Part shown: in pieces, positions 8,879 to 17,907 of the stretch
How the letters are laid out: each line of letters starts with the position of its first letter
Position numbering within the stretch: the first letter of the stretch is position 1
Assembly (NCBI RefSeq): GCF_030457605.1
Contig: NZ_JAKDUR010000002.1
Coordinates: forward strand, 1 to 64,000
DNA length: 64,000 bases
Reading direction: 5' to 3'
Source: Halomonas sp.
GTDB lineage: Bacteria; Pseudomonadota; Gammaproteobacteria; Pseudomonadales; Halomonadaceae
Made by a program: the position numbers and the translations under genes
The notes under the pieces: model-generated
What the model was told of the DNA's origin: nothing
Database searches by the model: none
Seen by the model: the letters and a program-made list of their open reading frames with translations, nothing else

Positions 8879-8909
8879 AAAGCGCCGTGATTATCCACGG
8901 CGCTTTTTT
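8879..8909 (+). terminator. Rho-independent terminator of betIBA
   Basis: AAAGCGCCGTG and CACGGCGCTTT form an 11-base-pair stem with a six-base loop, running into a T-run. It lies 33 bases after the betA stop. Confidence 0.9.
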
Positions 8910-8988
8910 GTGCTTTACGGCATTAGCCGATAGTTTTACAGGTAGAACGTAATAGAACGCTTGCGCGGCAAGGCAGGAGTCTGCCACT

Positions 8989-9008
8989 ATTCAAACGAGT
9001 GTTCGAAT
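8989..9008. promoter_or_regulatory. PsrA/FadR-like operator upstream of fadE
   Basis: ATTCAAAC-GAGT-GTTCGAAT is a 20-base dyad with one mismatch between 8-base arms. The core CAAAC-N4-GTTCG is one base from the PsrA consensus (G/C)AAAC-N2-4-GTTT(G/C) known from Pseudomonas. It lies 44 bases before the fadE start, where a fatty-acid-responsive repressor would act. Confidence 0.55.
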
Positions 9009-9051
9009 ACCCGTCTGACGCTATCGTCCTGACGTTACCTGGAGGAAGTCT

Positions 9052-11544
9052 ATGCTCACCTTACTCTTGATCGTGCTGGCTGTGGCTGGCCTGCTGGTGG
9101 TGATGCGGCGCGAAGCCGGCGCCGGCGCCGCGCTGCTGGTGCTCGGCGTACTGGGCCTTGTCGGCCTTGGGCTGGGCGCGCCGGTGATTGGCGTTTTGTT
9201 GTTGATCGGCGCGGTGGTTACCGCCGTTGCCGGCCTGCCGGCGCTGCGTCGGATGTGGCTGACCCCGCGGCTGTTTGCCATGTTCAAAAAAGTGGCGCCC
9301 AAGGTGTCCGACACCGAGCGCACCGCGCTTGAAGCCGGCACCGTTTCCTGGGACGGCGAGCTTTTCTCCGGCAAACCCCAATGGAACACGCTGCTCGACT
9401 ATGCCGACAGCGGACTGACCGACGACGAACAGGCGTTTATTGACGTGCAGTGCGCCAAAGCGGCGGGGATGTGCAACGCCTGGGACATTGCCCGGGAGCG
9501 CGCCGACCTGCCCCAGGAGCTTTGGGACTATCTGAAAAAAGAAGGTTTTTTCGGGATGATCATCCCGAAAGAATACGGCGGGCTGGGCTTTTCCGCCAAG
9601 GCACAGTCGATGGTGCTGCAAAAGCTGGCCGCCAACGAGACCCTGATGGTCACGGTCGGCGTGCCCAACTCGTTGGGCCCGGGCGAACTGCTGCTGAAAT
9701 ACGGCACCGAAGAACAGAAAAACCACTACCTGCCGCGCCTCTCCGATGGCCGCGAAATCCCCTGCTTTGGCCTGACCGGCCCGCGCGCGGGGTCTGACGC
9801 CACGTCGCTGCCGGATACCGGCGTTGTCTGCAAGCAAATGGTAGACGGCGAAGAAGTGTTGGGCGTGCGCCTGAACTTTGAAAAACGCTGGATTACGTTG
9901 GCGCCCATTGCCACGGTCGTCGGCCTGGCCTTCCGTCTGTTTGACCCCGACAACCTGCTCGGCGAGGAAGAAGACCGCGGCATTACCCTGGCGCTGATCC
10001 CCCGGGATACTGACGGCATGGAAATCGGCCGGCGCCACGCACCCATCGGCAGTCCGTTTTTGAACGGCCCGATCAAGGGCAAGGATATGTTCGTGCCGCT
10101 TTCCACCATTATCGGCGGCGAGCCGATGATCGGCGAAGGCTGGCGCATGCTGGTCGAGTGTCTGTCTATCGGGCGCTGCATCACCCTGCCCTCCGGCGCG
10201 ACCGGTACCGCGCGCTACGCGCTGGGCTGGAGCGGCGGCTTCACCCGCATTCGTCGCCAGTTCAACGTGCCGGTGGCTGAAATGGAAGGCGTGCAGGAAC
10301 CGCTGGCGCGCATGGCATCGCTGGCCTACATCACCCAGGCCACCGTGTACCAAACGGCGAATCTGATCGACCACGGCGAAAAACCCGCCGTGCCTTCGGC
10401 GATCCTGAAAAGCCAGCTGACCGAGTTCCAGCGCGTGCTGCTGAGCGACGCCATGGACGTTCACGGCGGCAAGGCCGTTACGCTTGGCCCGCGCAACTAC
10501 CTCGGCATCGGCTATAGCGCCAACCCGGTGGCCATCACCGTGGAAGGCGCCAACATCATGACCCGTAACCTGATGATCTTCGGTCAGGGCGCGATCCGCT
10601 GCCATCCTTACGTGCTGGACGAGCTGGCGGCAAAAGATGAAAACGATGCCAAAGCGTTCGACAAGGCGTTCTTCGGTCATATCGGGCTGATTTTCGGCAA
10701 CGCCGCCCGCGCCTTTACCCTCGGATTCGGGCTGGGCAAGCCTGCCGTACCGTTCAGTGCGCCGGCCGACGTTTACGCCCAGGATATCGCGCGACTTTCC
10801 GCAGGTTTTGGCCTGTGCGCTGACGCCGCCATGGCAAGCCTTGGCTCGGCGCTGAAAAAGCGCGAGATGCTCTCTGCCCGTTTGGGCGACGTGCTTTCCA
10901 ACCTGTATCTGGCCTCGATGGTGCTCAAGCAGTGGGAAGCCGGCGACAAGGTAGAAGGCGAAGCAACGCTGCTGCACTTCAGTTGCCGCTTCTTGCTCCA
11001 GCGCGTTGAACAGGCGTTTGTCGAAATCTTCGATAACCTTCCCAACCGCGCACTGGGCAAAACCCTGAAGCTGATCGTGATGCCCACAGGGCGGCGCTGG
11101 AACAAACCCCACGACGACCTGGCACGCGATATCGCCAAGCGCGTTTCCACCCACTCGGCGTTGCGCACCCACCTGCTGGCCAACACCTGGGATCAGGACG
11201 ATGGTGCCCAGCCCAATCCGCTGGCCACGTATAACGCCCTGCTGGCCGAGTACGACCGCGCCGAGGCGCTCTACCGCACGCTCAACAAGGCCTACGCCAA
11301 GGGTGAACTGCCCAAAACGGCGTTGCATCCCGAGCAGCGGGTAGCGGCCGGCCTTGAGAAAGGCCTGATCAGCGAAGAAGATGCCGGATTCATGCGCGAC
11401 TTCGAAGCCCGAGTGTTGGAACTGCTCACCGTGGATGACTTCGCCTACGATGAGCTGGCAAGCGATAAAGACAAGGTGATTTATCACAACGCCCCGCTAG
11501 CCGGCCACAAGGCACCGGCGGATCAGGAGCAGGCCACCCACTAG
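9052..11544 (+). CDS. fadE: Acyl-CoA dehydrogenase, FadE type
   Basis: FadE carries out the first oxidation of fatty-acid beta-oxidation, acyl-CoA to trans-2-enoyl-CoA. The 830-residue length fits the large FadE subfamily (E. coli: 814) and not the ~380-residue acyl-CoA dehydrogenases. The first ~70 residues are two strongly hydrophobic segments, a membrane anchor typical of FadE. The acyl-CoA dehydrogenase core follows from about residue 120: GFFGMIIPKEYGGLGFSAKA, FGLTGPRAGSDAT and DAMDVHGGKAVTLGPRNYLG. A FadE-specific C-terminal domain of about 300 residues completes it. GGAGGAAG precedes the ATG. The gene is monocistronic, between the bet terminator and its own. Confidence 0.96.
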   Translation: MLTLLLIVLAVAGLLVVMRREAGAGAALLVLGVLGLVGLGLGAPVIGVLLLIGAVVTAVAGLPALRRMWLTPRLFAMFKKVAPKVSDTERTALEAGTVSWDGELFSGKPQWNTLLDYADSGLTDDEQAFIDVQCAKAAGMCNAWDIARERADLPQELWDYLKKEGFFGMIIPKEYGGLGFSAKAQSMVLQKLAANETLMVTVGVPNSLGPGELLLKYGTEEQKNHYLPRLSDGREIPCFGLTGPRAGSDATSLPDTGVVCKQMVDGEEVLGVRLNFEKRWITLAPIATVVGLAFRLFDPDNLLGEEEDRGITLALIPRDTDGMEIGRRHAPIGSPFLNGPIKGKDMFVPLSTIIGGEPMIGEGWRMLVECLSIGRCITLPSGATGTARYALGWSGGFTRIRRQFNVPVAEMEGVQEPLARMASLAYITQATVYQTANLIDHGEKPAVPSAILKSQLTEFQRVLLSDAMDVHGGKAVTLGPRNYLGIGYSANPVAITVEGANIMTRNLMIFGQGAIRCHPYVLDELAAKDENDAKAFDKAFFGHIGLIFGNAARAFTLGFGLGKPAVPFSAPADVYAQDIARLSAGFGLCADAAMASLGSALKKREMLSARLGDVLSNLYLASMVLKQWEAGDKVEGEATLLHFSCRFLLQRVEQAFVEIFDNLPNRALGKTLKLIVMPTGRRWNKPHDDLARDIAKRVSTHSALRTHLLANTWDQDDGAQPNPLATYNALLAEYDRAEALYRTLNKAYAKGELPKTALHPEQRVAAGLEKGLISEEDAGFMRDFEARVLELLTVDDFAYDELASDKDKVIYHNAPLAGHKAPADQEQATH

Positions 11545-11563
11545 ACCACGTATCATTAACATC

Positions 11564-11589
11564 GCTGGCATGACGTCATGCCAGCCTAC
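11564..11589 (-). repeat. Perfect 22-base palindrome with adjoining GTAG, REP-like
   Basis: GCTGGCATGAC at 11564-11574 is followed at once by its exact complement GTCATGCCAGC to 11585. On the minus strand the palindrome is preceded directly by GTAG (11589-11586), the head seen in many REP elements mobilised by RAYT transposases. It lies 19 bases past the fadE stop and just before the fadE terminator. It could equally be a simple 3'-end hairpin. Confidence 0.5.
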
Positions 11590-11593
11590 CTTG

Positions 11594-11620
11594 ACCCCGG
11601 CCTTGCGCCGGGGTTTTCTT
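11594..11620 (+). terminator. Rho-independent terminator of fadE
   Basis: ACCCCGGC and GCCGGGGT form an 8-base-pair stem with a short CTTGC loop, followed by TTTCTTT. It lies about 50 bases after the fadE stop. Confidence 0.85.
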
Positions 11621-11702
11621 TGCCCACGCCGCTGCCAATCGCTCCTCGCTATTGCTATTGCCATCACCCGTATTGCACTCGTCCCGGCATGGCAACTCAC
11701 AA

Positions 11703-11757
11703 AAAATGTTCGTTTTCGAAAAATTTATACTGCTTTGTTTGCCTTAACGAAAATCAG
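11703..11757. promoter_or_regulatory. GlpR-type operators and promoter before glpD
   Basis: ATGTTCG-TTTT-CGAAAAAT (centre near 11714) resembles the E. coli GlpR site, two half sites around TTCG and CGAA. A second, weaker half site, TTAACGAAAAT, lies at about 11745-11755. Between them TATACT at 11726-11731 is a plausible -10 element. GlpR is encoded nearby at 15072-15830, which supports the reading. Confidence 0.6.
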
Positions 11758-11868
11758 GGGCTAGCCTTTTGCTGTACGCGTTAACATCATGCACCGCCGC
11801 CATCACTCGCCACCGTGACCACTCGTCGCTATACACCGCATTACGCCACATACAGGAAGCGCTCTGCC

Positions 11869-13557
11869 ATGCTCAACGCCAGCACACTTCGCCAGCGCAA
11901 CCGCGACCGGCTCGAACAGGAATCGTTTGATGTTCTGATCATTGGCGGGGGTATCAACGGCGCAGCGGCGGCCGCCGCGCTGGCGGGCAAAGGGGCAAAA
12001 GTGGCGCTGATCGACCGCGGCGACTTTGCCGGCAGTACCAGCATGCATTCCTCCAACCTGGTGTGGGGCGGCATCAAATACCTGGAAAGCAACGACTTTT
12101 CACTGGTGCGCAAGCTGTGCAAAAGCCGCAACCACCTGATCAAAAGTTATCCGTCAACGGTGGAGGAAATCCGCTTTCTGACCACCATCGGCAAGCGTTT
12201 TCGCTACCGGCCGAGCTATCTTTATGCCGGTACCTGGCTTTACTGGTTGATGGGCAACGGTTTTACCCGCCTGCCGCAGCTTTTTTCGTCGCGCAAAATA
12301 AAGCGACTGGAGCCGATCATCAACGTCGAGGGGGCGGCCGGCGGCTTCGAGTATTCCGACGCCTACCTGCACGATAACGATGCCCGCTTTGTGTTCGGCT
12401 TTATCCGCTGCGCGCTGGATCACGGCGCGGCGGTGGCCAATTACATAACATCGGAAGGTGCTGAATATACAAGACAAGGCTGGGTCACACGGGCGCGCGA
12501 TATAACTGATGACACCACGTTCAGCCTGCGCGCCAGAGTGATGATCAACGCCGCCGGCCCCTGGGTTGACCAGCACAATACCCTGACCAGCCAGCAAACC
12601 GATTACCATCATCTGTATTCCAAGGGCATTCACCTGATCGTGCCACAGCTGACCGCTGCCCGGCGCGTACTGGCTTTCTTCGCCGACGATGGCCGGCTGT
12701 TTTTCGTGATTCCCATGGGCAATCGCACCTGTATCGGCACCACCGATACCCACACGCCGGCCCCCGAGGTCGGGATCACCGGCGACGATGTCGACTTTGT
12801 GCTGGACAATATTAACAAACGCCTGAGTCTTGCCGCTCCGCTAACCCGCGCCGATATCATCTCGACCCGCTGTGGCGTCAGGCCGCTGGCCGTCAAGGCG
12901 GAACAAGGCGAGCAGCGCGATTTTCTACAGCTGTCGCGCAAGCACGTAGTGGAAACCAACGCGGAACAGGCACACCTGAGCATTTTTGGCGGCAAACTGA
13001 CCGACTGCCTCAACGTGGGCGAAGAAGTCACCCGGGAAGTACAGGCGCTGGGCGTGACCCTGCCCAATGCCACAGCTCGCTGGTATGGCGAACCCGCCAA
13101 CGTGGTAAAACAGACGTTCATGCGCAAGGCCAAACGCATGGGGCTGGATGCCATGACGCCCGCCGGCTTTACCGAGCCGTTATCCCAACGCCTGTGGCGG
13201 CGTTATGCCGGTCAGGCGCTGGCACTGCTGGCCCGCATTGAACAGGATCCGCGTGAAGCCGAAGCGCTGATTGACGGCGCCGAATACATCCGTGGCGAAC
13301 TGGACTTTGCCTGCCGGGATGAAATGATTACCCGGCTGGAAGATTTTCTACGCCGGCGCACCAAAATTTCACTGGTGGTGCCCCACGCTACGCTGCGCCA
13401 TTCACCGGGACTATGGGAGGCCTGCCAGCAGCTCTTCGGCGAACGGGCACAGGTACGCTTTGACGAATATTTTGCTCACCCGCCGGAGGCAACGGCCGGC
13501 ACCTTGAGCATTGATCAGTACGAGCGTACCCGCCCCACGGCGTCCAGCCAGCCCTGA
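11869..13557 (+). CDS. glpD: Aerobic glycerol-3-phosphate dehydrogenase
   Basis: GlpD is a membrane-bound FAD enzyme oxidising glycerol-3-phosphate to dihydroxyacetone phosphate and reducing quinone. I start at ATG 11869, behind AGGAAGC, giving 563 residues; an in-frame ATG at 11815 lacks a good RBS. The dinucleotide fold is at about residues 20-50 ([32 protein letters not shown]), followed by [33 protein letters not shown] and [15 protein letters not shown] are later family landmarks. The gene converges on glpK and their coding ends overlap by 43 bases (13515-13557). GlpR-like sites lie upstream. Confidence 0.95.
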   Translation: MLNASTLRQRNRDRLEQESFDVLIIGGGINGAAAAAALAGKGAKVALIDRGDFAGSTSMHSSNLVWGGIKYLESNDFSLVRKLCKSRNHLIKSYPSTVEEIRFLTTIGKRFRYRPSYLYAGTWLYWLMGNGFTRLPQLFSSRKIKRLEPIINVEGAAGGFEYSDAYLHDNDARFVFGFIRCALDHGAAVANYITSEGAEYTRQGWVTRARDITDDTTFSLRARVMINAAGPWVDQHNTLTSQQTDYHHLYSKGIHLIVPQLTAARRVLAFFADDGRLFFVIPMGNRTCIGTTDTHTPAPEVGITGDDVDFVLDNINKRLSLAAPLTRADIISTRCGVRPLAVKAEQGEQRDFLQLSRKHVVETNAEQAHLSIFGGKLTDCLNVGEEVTREVQALGVTLPNATARWYGEPANVVKQTFMRKAKRMGLDAMTPAGFTEPLSQRLWRRYAGQALALLARIEQDPREAEALIDGAEYIRGELDFACRDEMITRLEDFLRRRTKISLVVPHATLRHSPGLWEACQQLFGERAQVRFDEYFAHPPEATAGTLSIDQYERTRPTASSQP

Positions 13558-14996
13558 TAGAGCGCTTCCCGCTGGGTGTCGGGCATGGTCGGCTTGAAGC
13601 TGGTTTCGCAGCGCCAGAGGTCAGATACGTCCTCCAGGCTCGCGTACCAGCCAAGCCGCAGGCCGGCCAGAAACGCCGCGCCCAGCGCGGTGGTTTCGAG
13701 AATTTCCGGGCGATCTACCTGAACGCCGAGCATGTCGGCCAGGAATTGCATGACCCAGCTGTTCCTGACCATGCCGCCATCAACTCGCAGCTTGCCGGGC
13801 GGCGCCTGCATGTCATCGTGCATGCAGCGCTGCAAATCCCGGGTCTGGTAGCACACCGCCTGAAGCCCGGCGGCGACGATTTCCGCGATGCCGGTATCCC
13901 GGGTCAGGCCGAAAATCGCACCGCGCGCCCTGGGGTCCCAGTATGGCGCGCCCAGCCCGGTAAACGCCGGGACCAGATACACGCTGTGGCCGCTACGGGT
14001 CTTGCGCGCCAGCGCTTCGCTTTCAGCGGCACTTTCAAACAGCTTGAGCCCGTCGCGCAGCCACTGCATGGTGGCACCGGCAACAAAAATGCTGCCTTCC
14101 ATGGCATAGGTGGGCTTGCCGTTCAGCCGGTAGGCCACGGTGGTCAGCAAGCGGTTGTGCGAGCGCGCCGGCTCCTCGCCGGTATTTACCACCATGAAGC
14201 AGCCGGTACCGTAGGTGCTTTTGGCCATGCCCGGGGTAAAGCAGGCCTGCCCCACCAGCGCGGCCTGCTGGTCGCCGGCTACACCGGCAATCGGCAGCTC
14301 CTCGCCCAGCCAGCCGGCCTCCACGCAGCCAAAATCGTCGCTTGAGTCTTTTACCTCGGGCAGCAAGTCTGGGGGAATATCAAACAGCGCCAGCAGGTCA
14401 TCGTCCCATTGCTGGGAATGAATGTTGAACAGCGCAGTACGCGAGGCGTTGGTGGCATCGGTGACGTGGCGCTTTCCGCCGGTCAGCCGCCAGATCAGGA
14501 AGGTATCCACGGTGCCAAAAGCGAGTTCGCCGCGTTCGGCACGCTCCCGGGCACCGTCCACGTGTTCCAGCAGCCAGGCAAGCTTGGTCGCGGCAAAATA
14601 TGGGTCAATCAGCAGCCCGGTGCGTTCCTGCACCATTTCGCCATGTCCGTCGTCTCGCAGCCGCTGGCAGTGTTCGGCGGTGCGCCGATCCTGCCACACA
14701 ATGGCGTTGTACAGCGGCTCGCCGGTGACGCGATCCCACAGCAGCGTGGTCTCGCGCTGGTTGGTGATCCCAAGCCCCAGCGCGGCGTCACCTTGCGGCA
14801 TGCCGGCAAGCACTTCACGGCAGGTCGCCAGCACACTTTGCCAAAGTTCTTCCGGGTCGTGCTCAACCCAGCCATCATTGGGGTAATGCTGAGTAAACTC
14901 CTGCTGGGCGCTACCGGCCACTTGGCCATGGCGGTCAAACAGCATGGCCCGTGAGCTGGTAGTCCCTTGATCAACGGCGAGAATATACGACGACAT
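13515..14996 (-). CDS. glpK: Glycerol kinase
   Basis: GlpK phosphorylates glycerol with ATP to give the substrate of GlpD. The 493-residue FGGY kinase starts [18 protein letters not shown], the phosphate-binding loop. It has [14 protein letters not shown] and [13 protein letters not shown], then [13 protein letters not shown] and [16 protein letters not shown]. The FGGY signature region with the adenine site is near the C-terminus ([20 protein letters not shown]). Length matches the family (~500). It is downstream of glpR on the minus strand with 75 bases between, so the two may be co-transcribed. Its last 43 bases overlap the end of glpD on the other strand. No glpF lies in the window. Confidence 0.97.
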   Translation of the reverse strand: MSSYILAVDQGTTSSRAMLFDRHGQVAGSAQQEFTQHYPNDGWVEHDPEELWQSVLATCREVLAGMPQGDAALGLGITNQRETTLLWDRVTGEPLYNAIVWQDRRTAEHCQRLRDDGHGEMVQERTGLLIDPYFAATKLAWLLEHVDGARERAERGELAFGTVDTFLIWRLTGGKRHVTDATNASRTALFNIHSQQWDDDLLALFDIPPDLLPEVKDSSDDFGCVEAGWLGEELPIAGVAGDQQAALVGQACFTPGMAKSTYGTGCFMVVNTGEEPARSHNRLLTTVAYRLNGKPTYAMEGSIFVAGATMQWLRDGLKLFESAAESEALARKTRSGHSVYLVPAFTGLGAPYWDPRARGAIFGLTRDTGIAEIVAAGLQAVCYQTRDLQRCMHDDMQAPPGKLRVDGGMVRNSWVMQFLADMLGVQVDRPEILETTALGAAFLAGLRLGWYASLEDVSDLWRCETSFKPTMPDTQREALYQGWLDAVGRVRSY

Positions 14997-15071
14997 GGCG
15001 GCTTCGCTTTATTCAGTTGGCTTATTCCCAGAGGCTACGCCAGCGCTCTCCATGGCTCAAGATGCAGCCCG

Positions 15072-15830
15072 CTAGGCGATATGCAGCGCCACGTCATGGC
15101 GGCTTAATAACTCACACACGGCCTCGGGCGGCAACTGATCGGTAAACAGCGCATCCAGCTGGGCAAGATTGCCCTGGCGCACCACCGGATTGCGGTGAAA
15201 CTTGGACGCATCGGCGGCCAGATATACCCGCCGCGAGTTGGCGATAATCGCCTGCGCCACGCGCACTTCCTGATAGTCGAACTCCAGCAGCGAGCCGTCT
15301 TCATCGATGCCGCTGATGCCGATAATGCCGTAATCCACCTTGAACTGGTTAATAAAATCGATAGTGGCTTCGCCGATCAGCCCGCCGTCCCGCGGGCGTA
15401 CCTGCCCGCCCGCGACGATCACGGTAAAATCTTCCTTGTGCTGCAAAATGGCGGCGACGTTAAGGTTATTGGTAATCACCTCAAGCCCGTGATGGTGCAA
15501 CAGCGCCTGGGCGATCACCTCGTTGCTGGTGCCGATATTGATAAACAGCGAAGCGTGATCGGGAATCTGCCCGGCCAGGCAACGGGCAATGCGCGCCTTT
15601 TCGTCCCGGTACAGCGTTTTGCGCGTGCTGTAGGCGGTGTTGACGGTGCTCGACTCAAGCCCGGCACCGCCGTGTACCCGGCGCACCTGCCCGCCGCGCG
15701 CCAGCCGGTTGAGATCACGCCGCACGGTTTGCGGCGTCACGGCAAAATGTTCGGTCAGCTGCTCGATGCTCATGTAACCGTGCTCGCGCACCAGTTCGGT
15801 AATGGCCTCTTGGCGGTCGCTTTGTTTCAT
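15072..15830 (-). CDS. glpR: Glycerol-3-phosphate regulon repressor, DeoR family
   Basis: GlpR represses glycerol genes until glycerol-3-phosphate binds. The 252-residue product has an N-terminal winged helix (residues ~5-55: YMSIEQLTEHFAVTPQTVRRDLN) and the DeoR sugar-phosphate sensor domain, with FINIGTSNEVIAQAL, VITNNLNVA, GGQVRPRDGGLIGEAT and ISGIDEDGSLLEFDYQEV, all very close to E. coli GlpR. I choose ATG 15830 over GTG 15836 because MKQS matches the family start and an AGG lies at the right distance. Its neighbours glpK and glpD and the GlpR-like sites before glpD fit the assignment. Confidence 0.95.
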   Translation of the reverse strand: MKQSDRQEAITELVREHGYMSIEQLTEHFAVTPQTVRRDLNRLARGGQVRRVHGGAGLESSTVNTAYSTRKTLYRDEKARIARCLAGQIPDHASLFINIGTSNEVIAQALLHHHGLEVITNNLNVAAILQHKEDFTVIVAGGQVRPRDGGLIGEATIDFINQFKVDYGIIGISGIDEDGSLLEFDYQEVRVAQAIIANSRRVYLAADASKFHRNPVVRQGNLAQLDALFTDQLPPEAVCELLSRHDVALHIA

Positions 15831-15894
15831 GGGCACCTGCCTGATGTGCGATGTGTTGAGGTAGCACGTCGTTTAGAGAAATATATTCAAAGGA

Positions 15895-17775
15895 TTATAA
15901 CGGCCAGCGCCACAAGATCATGGGGATTGCCACGGCCATGACCGTCAGCGAAAGCGGCAGGCCAAGTTTCCAGTAATCGCCAAACCGATAGCCGCCCGGC
16001 CCCAGCACCAGCGTGTTGGACTGATGCCCGATGGGCGTGAGAAACGCGCAGGATGCACTGACCGCAATCACCATCAGAAACGGGTCCAGCGACACGCCAA
16101 ACCCCTGCGCCAGACTGGCACCGATGGGGGCCATCAAAAGCGCCGCAGCGGCATTGTTGACCACGTTGGACAGTACCATCGAGAGCACGAAAAGCCCGCT
16201 CAGCGTCACTACCACCGGCCACTGGCTGCCGGCCTGCATCATGGCGTCGGCAATCAGCTGTGCGCCGCCGCTGGTTTCCAGCGCCTTGCCCACCGGCAAC
16301 ATGGCGCCCAGCAGCACAATCACCGGCCCGTCGATGGCCTGATAGCCATCACGCAGCGGCAATACGCCAATCAGCAGCGTGATCACAGCGGCTCCGGTCA
16401 GCGCCACGGCGGCCGGCAACAGATCAAACAGCATGCTGACAATGGCCAGCGCAAAAATACCCAGCGCGAACGCCATTTTACGCGGCTGCCCGAACGTCAG
16501 CTCGCGATTGGCCAGCGGCAGGCAGCCAAGGGTTGCCAGGCTTTCGTGCATCTCTTTTTCGCTGCCCTGCAACAACAGCACATCGCCGGCCTGAAAGCGG
16601 ATATCACGCAGTCGCTGTTTAAGCCTTGACCCGTCCCGCGCCACAGCCACCAGATGCAGACCGAACTGGTGGTGCAACCGCAGCTGACGAACGCTGCGAT
16701 TGGTCATCATGGAGTCCGTCCGCACGACCGCTTCCACCAGCTGCAACCCTTCGGTATCCACATTGTGAGCCGCCTTCTTTTCACCCGCGTGCTCGCCAGC
16801 GTCACCACCCGTCATGACGTTTTCCCGTGCCTGGCTTGCCCCCTGCTCTTCTTCGGCGTCTTCGTGCTCACCCACCAGACTCAGGCCGGCCTTGTCTTCC
16901 AGCAGCTTGAGCTCCTCGGGGTCGGCTTCCAGCAGCAGGATATCGCCGGCCTTCAGCGTATTGTAAAACGCATAGCCGGCACGGCGTTTATCGTCACGAA
17001 CCACGGCCAGCACGGGAATCGCGTCATCGATTTCTTCGCGCAGCTGCTGCAAGGTCAGGCCATTGGCCCGGGCGTCTTCACCCACCTTGAGTTCAACCAG
17101 ATAGCTTGCCGTATCAAACATGTCCGCACTGGCCGCCTGCCCCGTGCGCCGGGGAGTCAAACGCCAGCCTACCAGCACGATAAACGCCAGGCCGGCCAAC
17201 GCCACGCTGGCTCCCACCGGAAAGAAGCTGAACAGGCTGAAATTTTCGCCGGTAATATTGCCCCGGTAGCTGGAAATGATGATATTCGGCGGGGTGCCAA
17301 TCAGCGTCGTCAACCCGCCCAGCAGCGAGCCAAATGCCAGCGGCATCAATAATAGCGACGGTGAGGTATTGTGTTCACGCGCCAGACGCAAGGCCACCGG
17401 CAATAACAGCGCCAGCGCGCCGACGTTGTTCATCACCCCGGACAGCACGACCACTGTGCCCACCAGTACCATCAGCTGTAACAGCAATCGGTCGCCGGCC
17501 TTCAACACCTGTTCGGCGATCAAATCCACCACGCCGGCACGTTCAAAACCGCGGCTCAGCACCAGCACCGCCGCCACGGTAATCACCGCCGGGTGACCAA
17601 ATCCTGAAAACGCCTCGTCGGCCGGCACCAGCCCCAGCACCACGGACACCAAAAGCGCACACAGCGCTACCAAATCATAGCGAAAGCGCCCCCACATGAA
17701 GGCGACAAGTGTGGCTCCCAGCACCAGAAAAACCAGCGTGCTGGGGGCAACCCCGGACGCGATACTGTCGATCAT
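15895..17775 (-). CDS. SLC13/DASS-family permease with two RCK_C (TrkA-C) domains
   Basis: This 626-residue membrane protein combines two transport halves with a central soluble part. The N-terminal half (residues ~10-195) has about six membrane segments and the family motif LIGTPPNIIISS. Two RCK_C domains follow (about 210-290 and 340-420: EEIDDAIPVLAVVRDDKRR; VRQLRLHHQFGLHLVAVARD). A strongly acidic linker of about 50 residues separates them. The C-terminal half carries LTPIGHQSNTLVLGPGGY, the symmetry-related motif. Such proteins are usually called anion or Na+/sulfate symporters, but substrates vary. I start at ATG 17775 because AGGGAG lies at the right distance; an in-frame ATG 33 bases upstream is less likely. 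It precedes glpR by 64 bases with no terminator seen. Confidence 0.88.
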   Translation of the reverse strand: MIDSIASGVAPSTLVFLVLGATLVAFMWGRFRYDLVALCALLVSVVLGLVPADEAFSGFGHPAVITVAAVLVLSRGFERAGVVDLIAEQVLKAGDRLLLQLMVLVGTVVVLSGVMNNVGALALLLPVALRLAREHNTSPSLLLMPLAFGSLLGGLTTLIGTPPNIIISSYRGNITGENFSLFSFFPVGASVALAGLAFIVLVGWRLTPRRTGQAASADMFDTASYLVELKVGEDARANGLTLQQLREEIDDAIPVLAVVRDDKRRAGYAFYNTLKAGDILLLEADPEELKLLEDKAGLSLVGEHEDAEEEQGASQARENVMTGGDAGEHAGEKKAAHNVDTEGLQLVEAVVRTDSMMTNRSVRQLRLHHQFGLHLVAVARDGSRLKQRLRDIRFQAGDVLLLQGSEKEMHESLATLGCLPLANRELTFGQPRKMAFALGIFALAIVSMLFDLLPAAVALTGAAVITLLIGVLPLRDGYQAIDGPVIVLLGAMLPVGKALETSGGAQLIADAMMQAGSQWPVVVTLSGLFVLSMVLSNVVNNAAAALLMAPIGASLAQGFGVSLDPFLMVIAVSASCAFLTPIGHQSNTLVLGPGGYRFGDYWKLGLPLSLTVMAVAIPMILWRWPL

Positions 17776-17835
17776 CCTCAACTCCCTGGAATAATGACGA
17801 GCAAGCATGAAAGCAGCTCATGACGCCTGCCAGCA

Positions 17836-17874
17836 ACAAAAAGCGGGTATCTGTATTTAACAGATACCCGCTTT
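17836..17874 (-). terminator. Terminator of the coiled-coil protein gene
   Basis: AAAGCGGGTATCTGT and ACAGATACCCGCTTT form a perfect 15-base-pair stem with a five-base loop and a T-run on the minus strand, 34 bases past the stop of the gene at 17908. It insulates that gene from the downstream permease gene. Confidence 0.9.
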
Positions 17875-17907
17875 CATCAGTGTTTAACGCATGATGGCAA
17901 CGCTATC

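Noticed and set aside
9061-11487. 808-codon open frame antisense to fadE
   Set aside because: Long antisense frames are expected opposite GC-rich genes. Its translation is rich in Gly, His, Gln and Arg, and the plus strand is a complete FadE.
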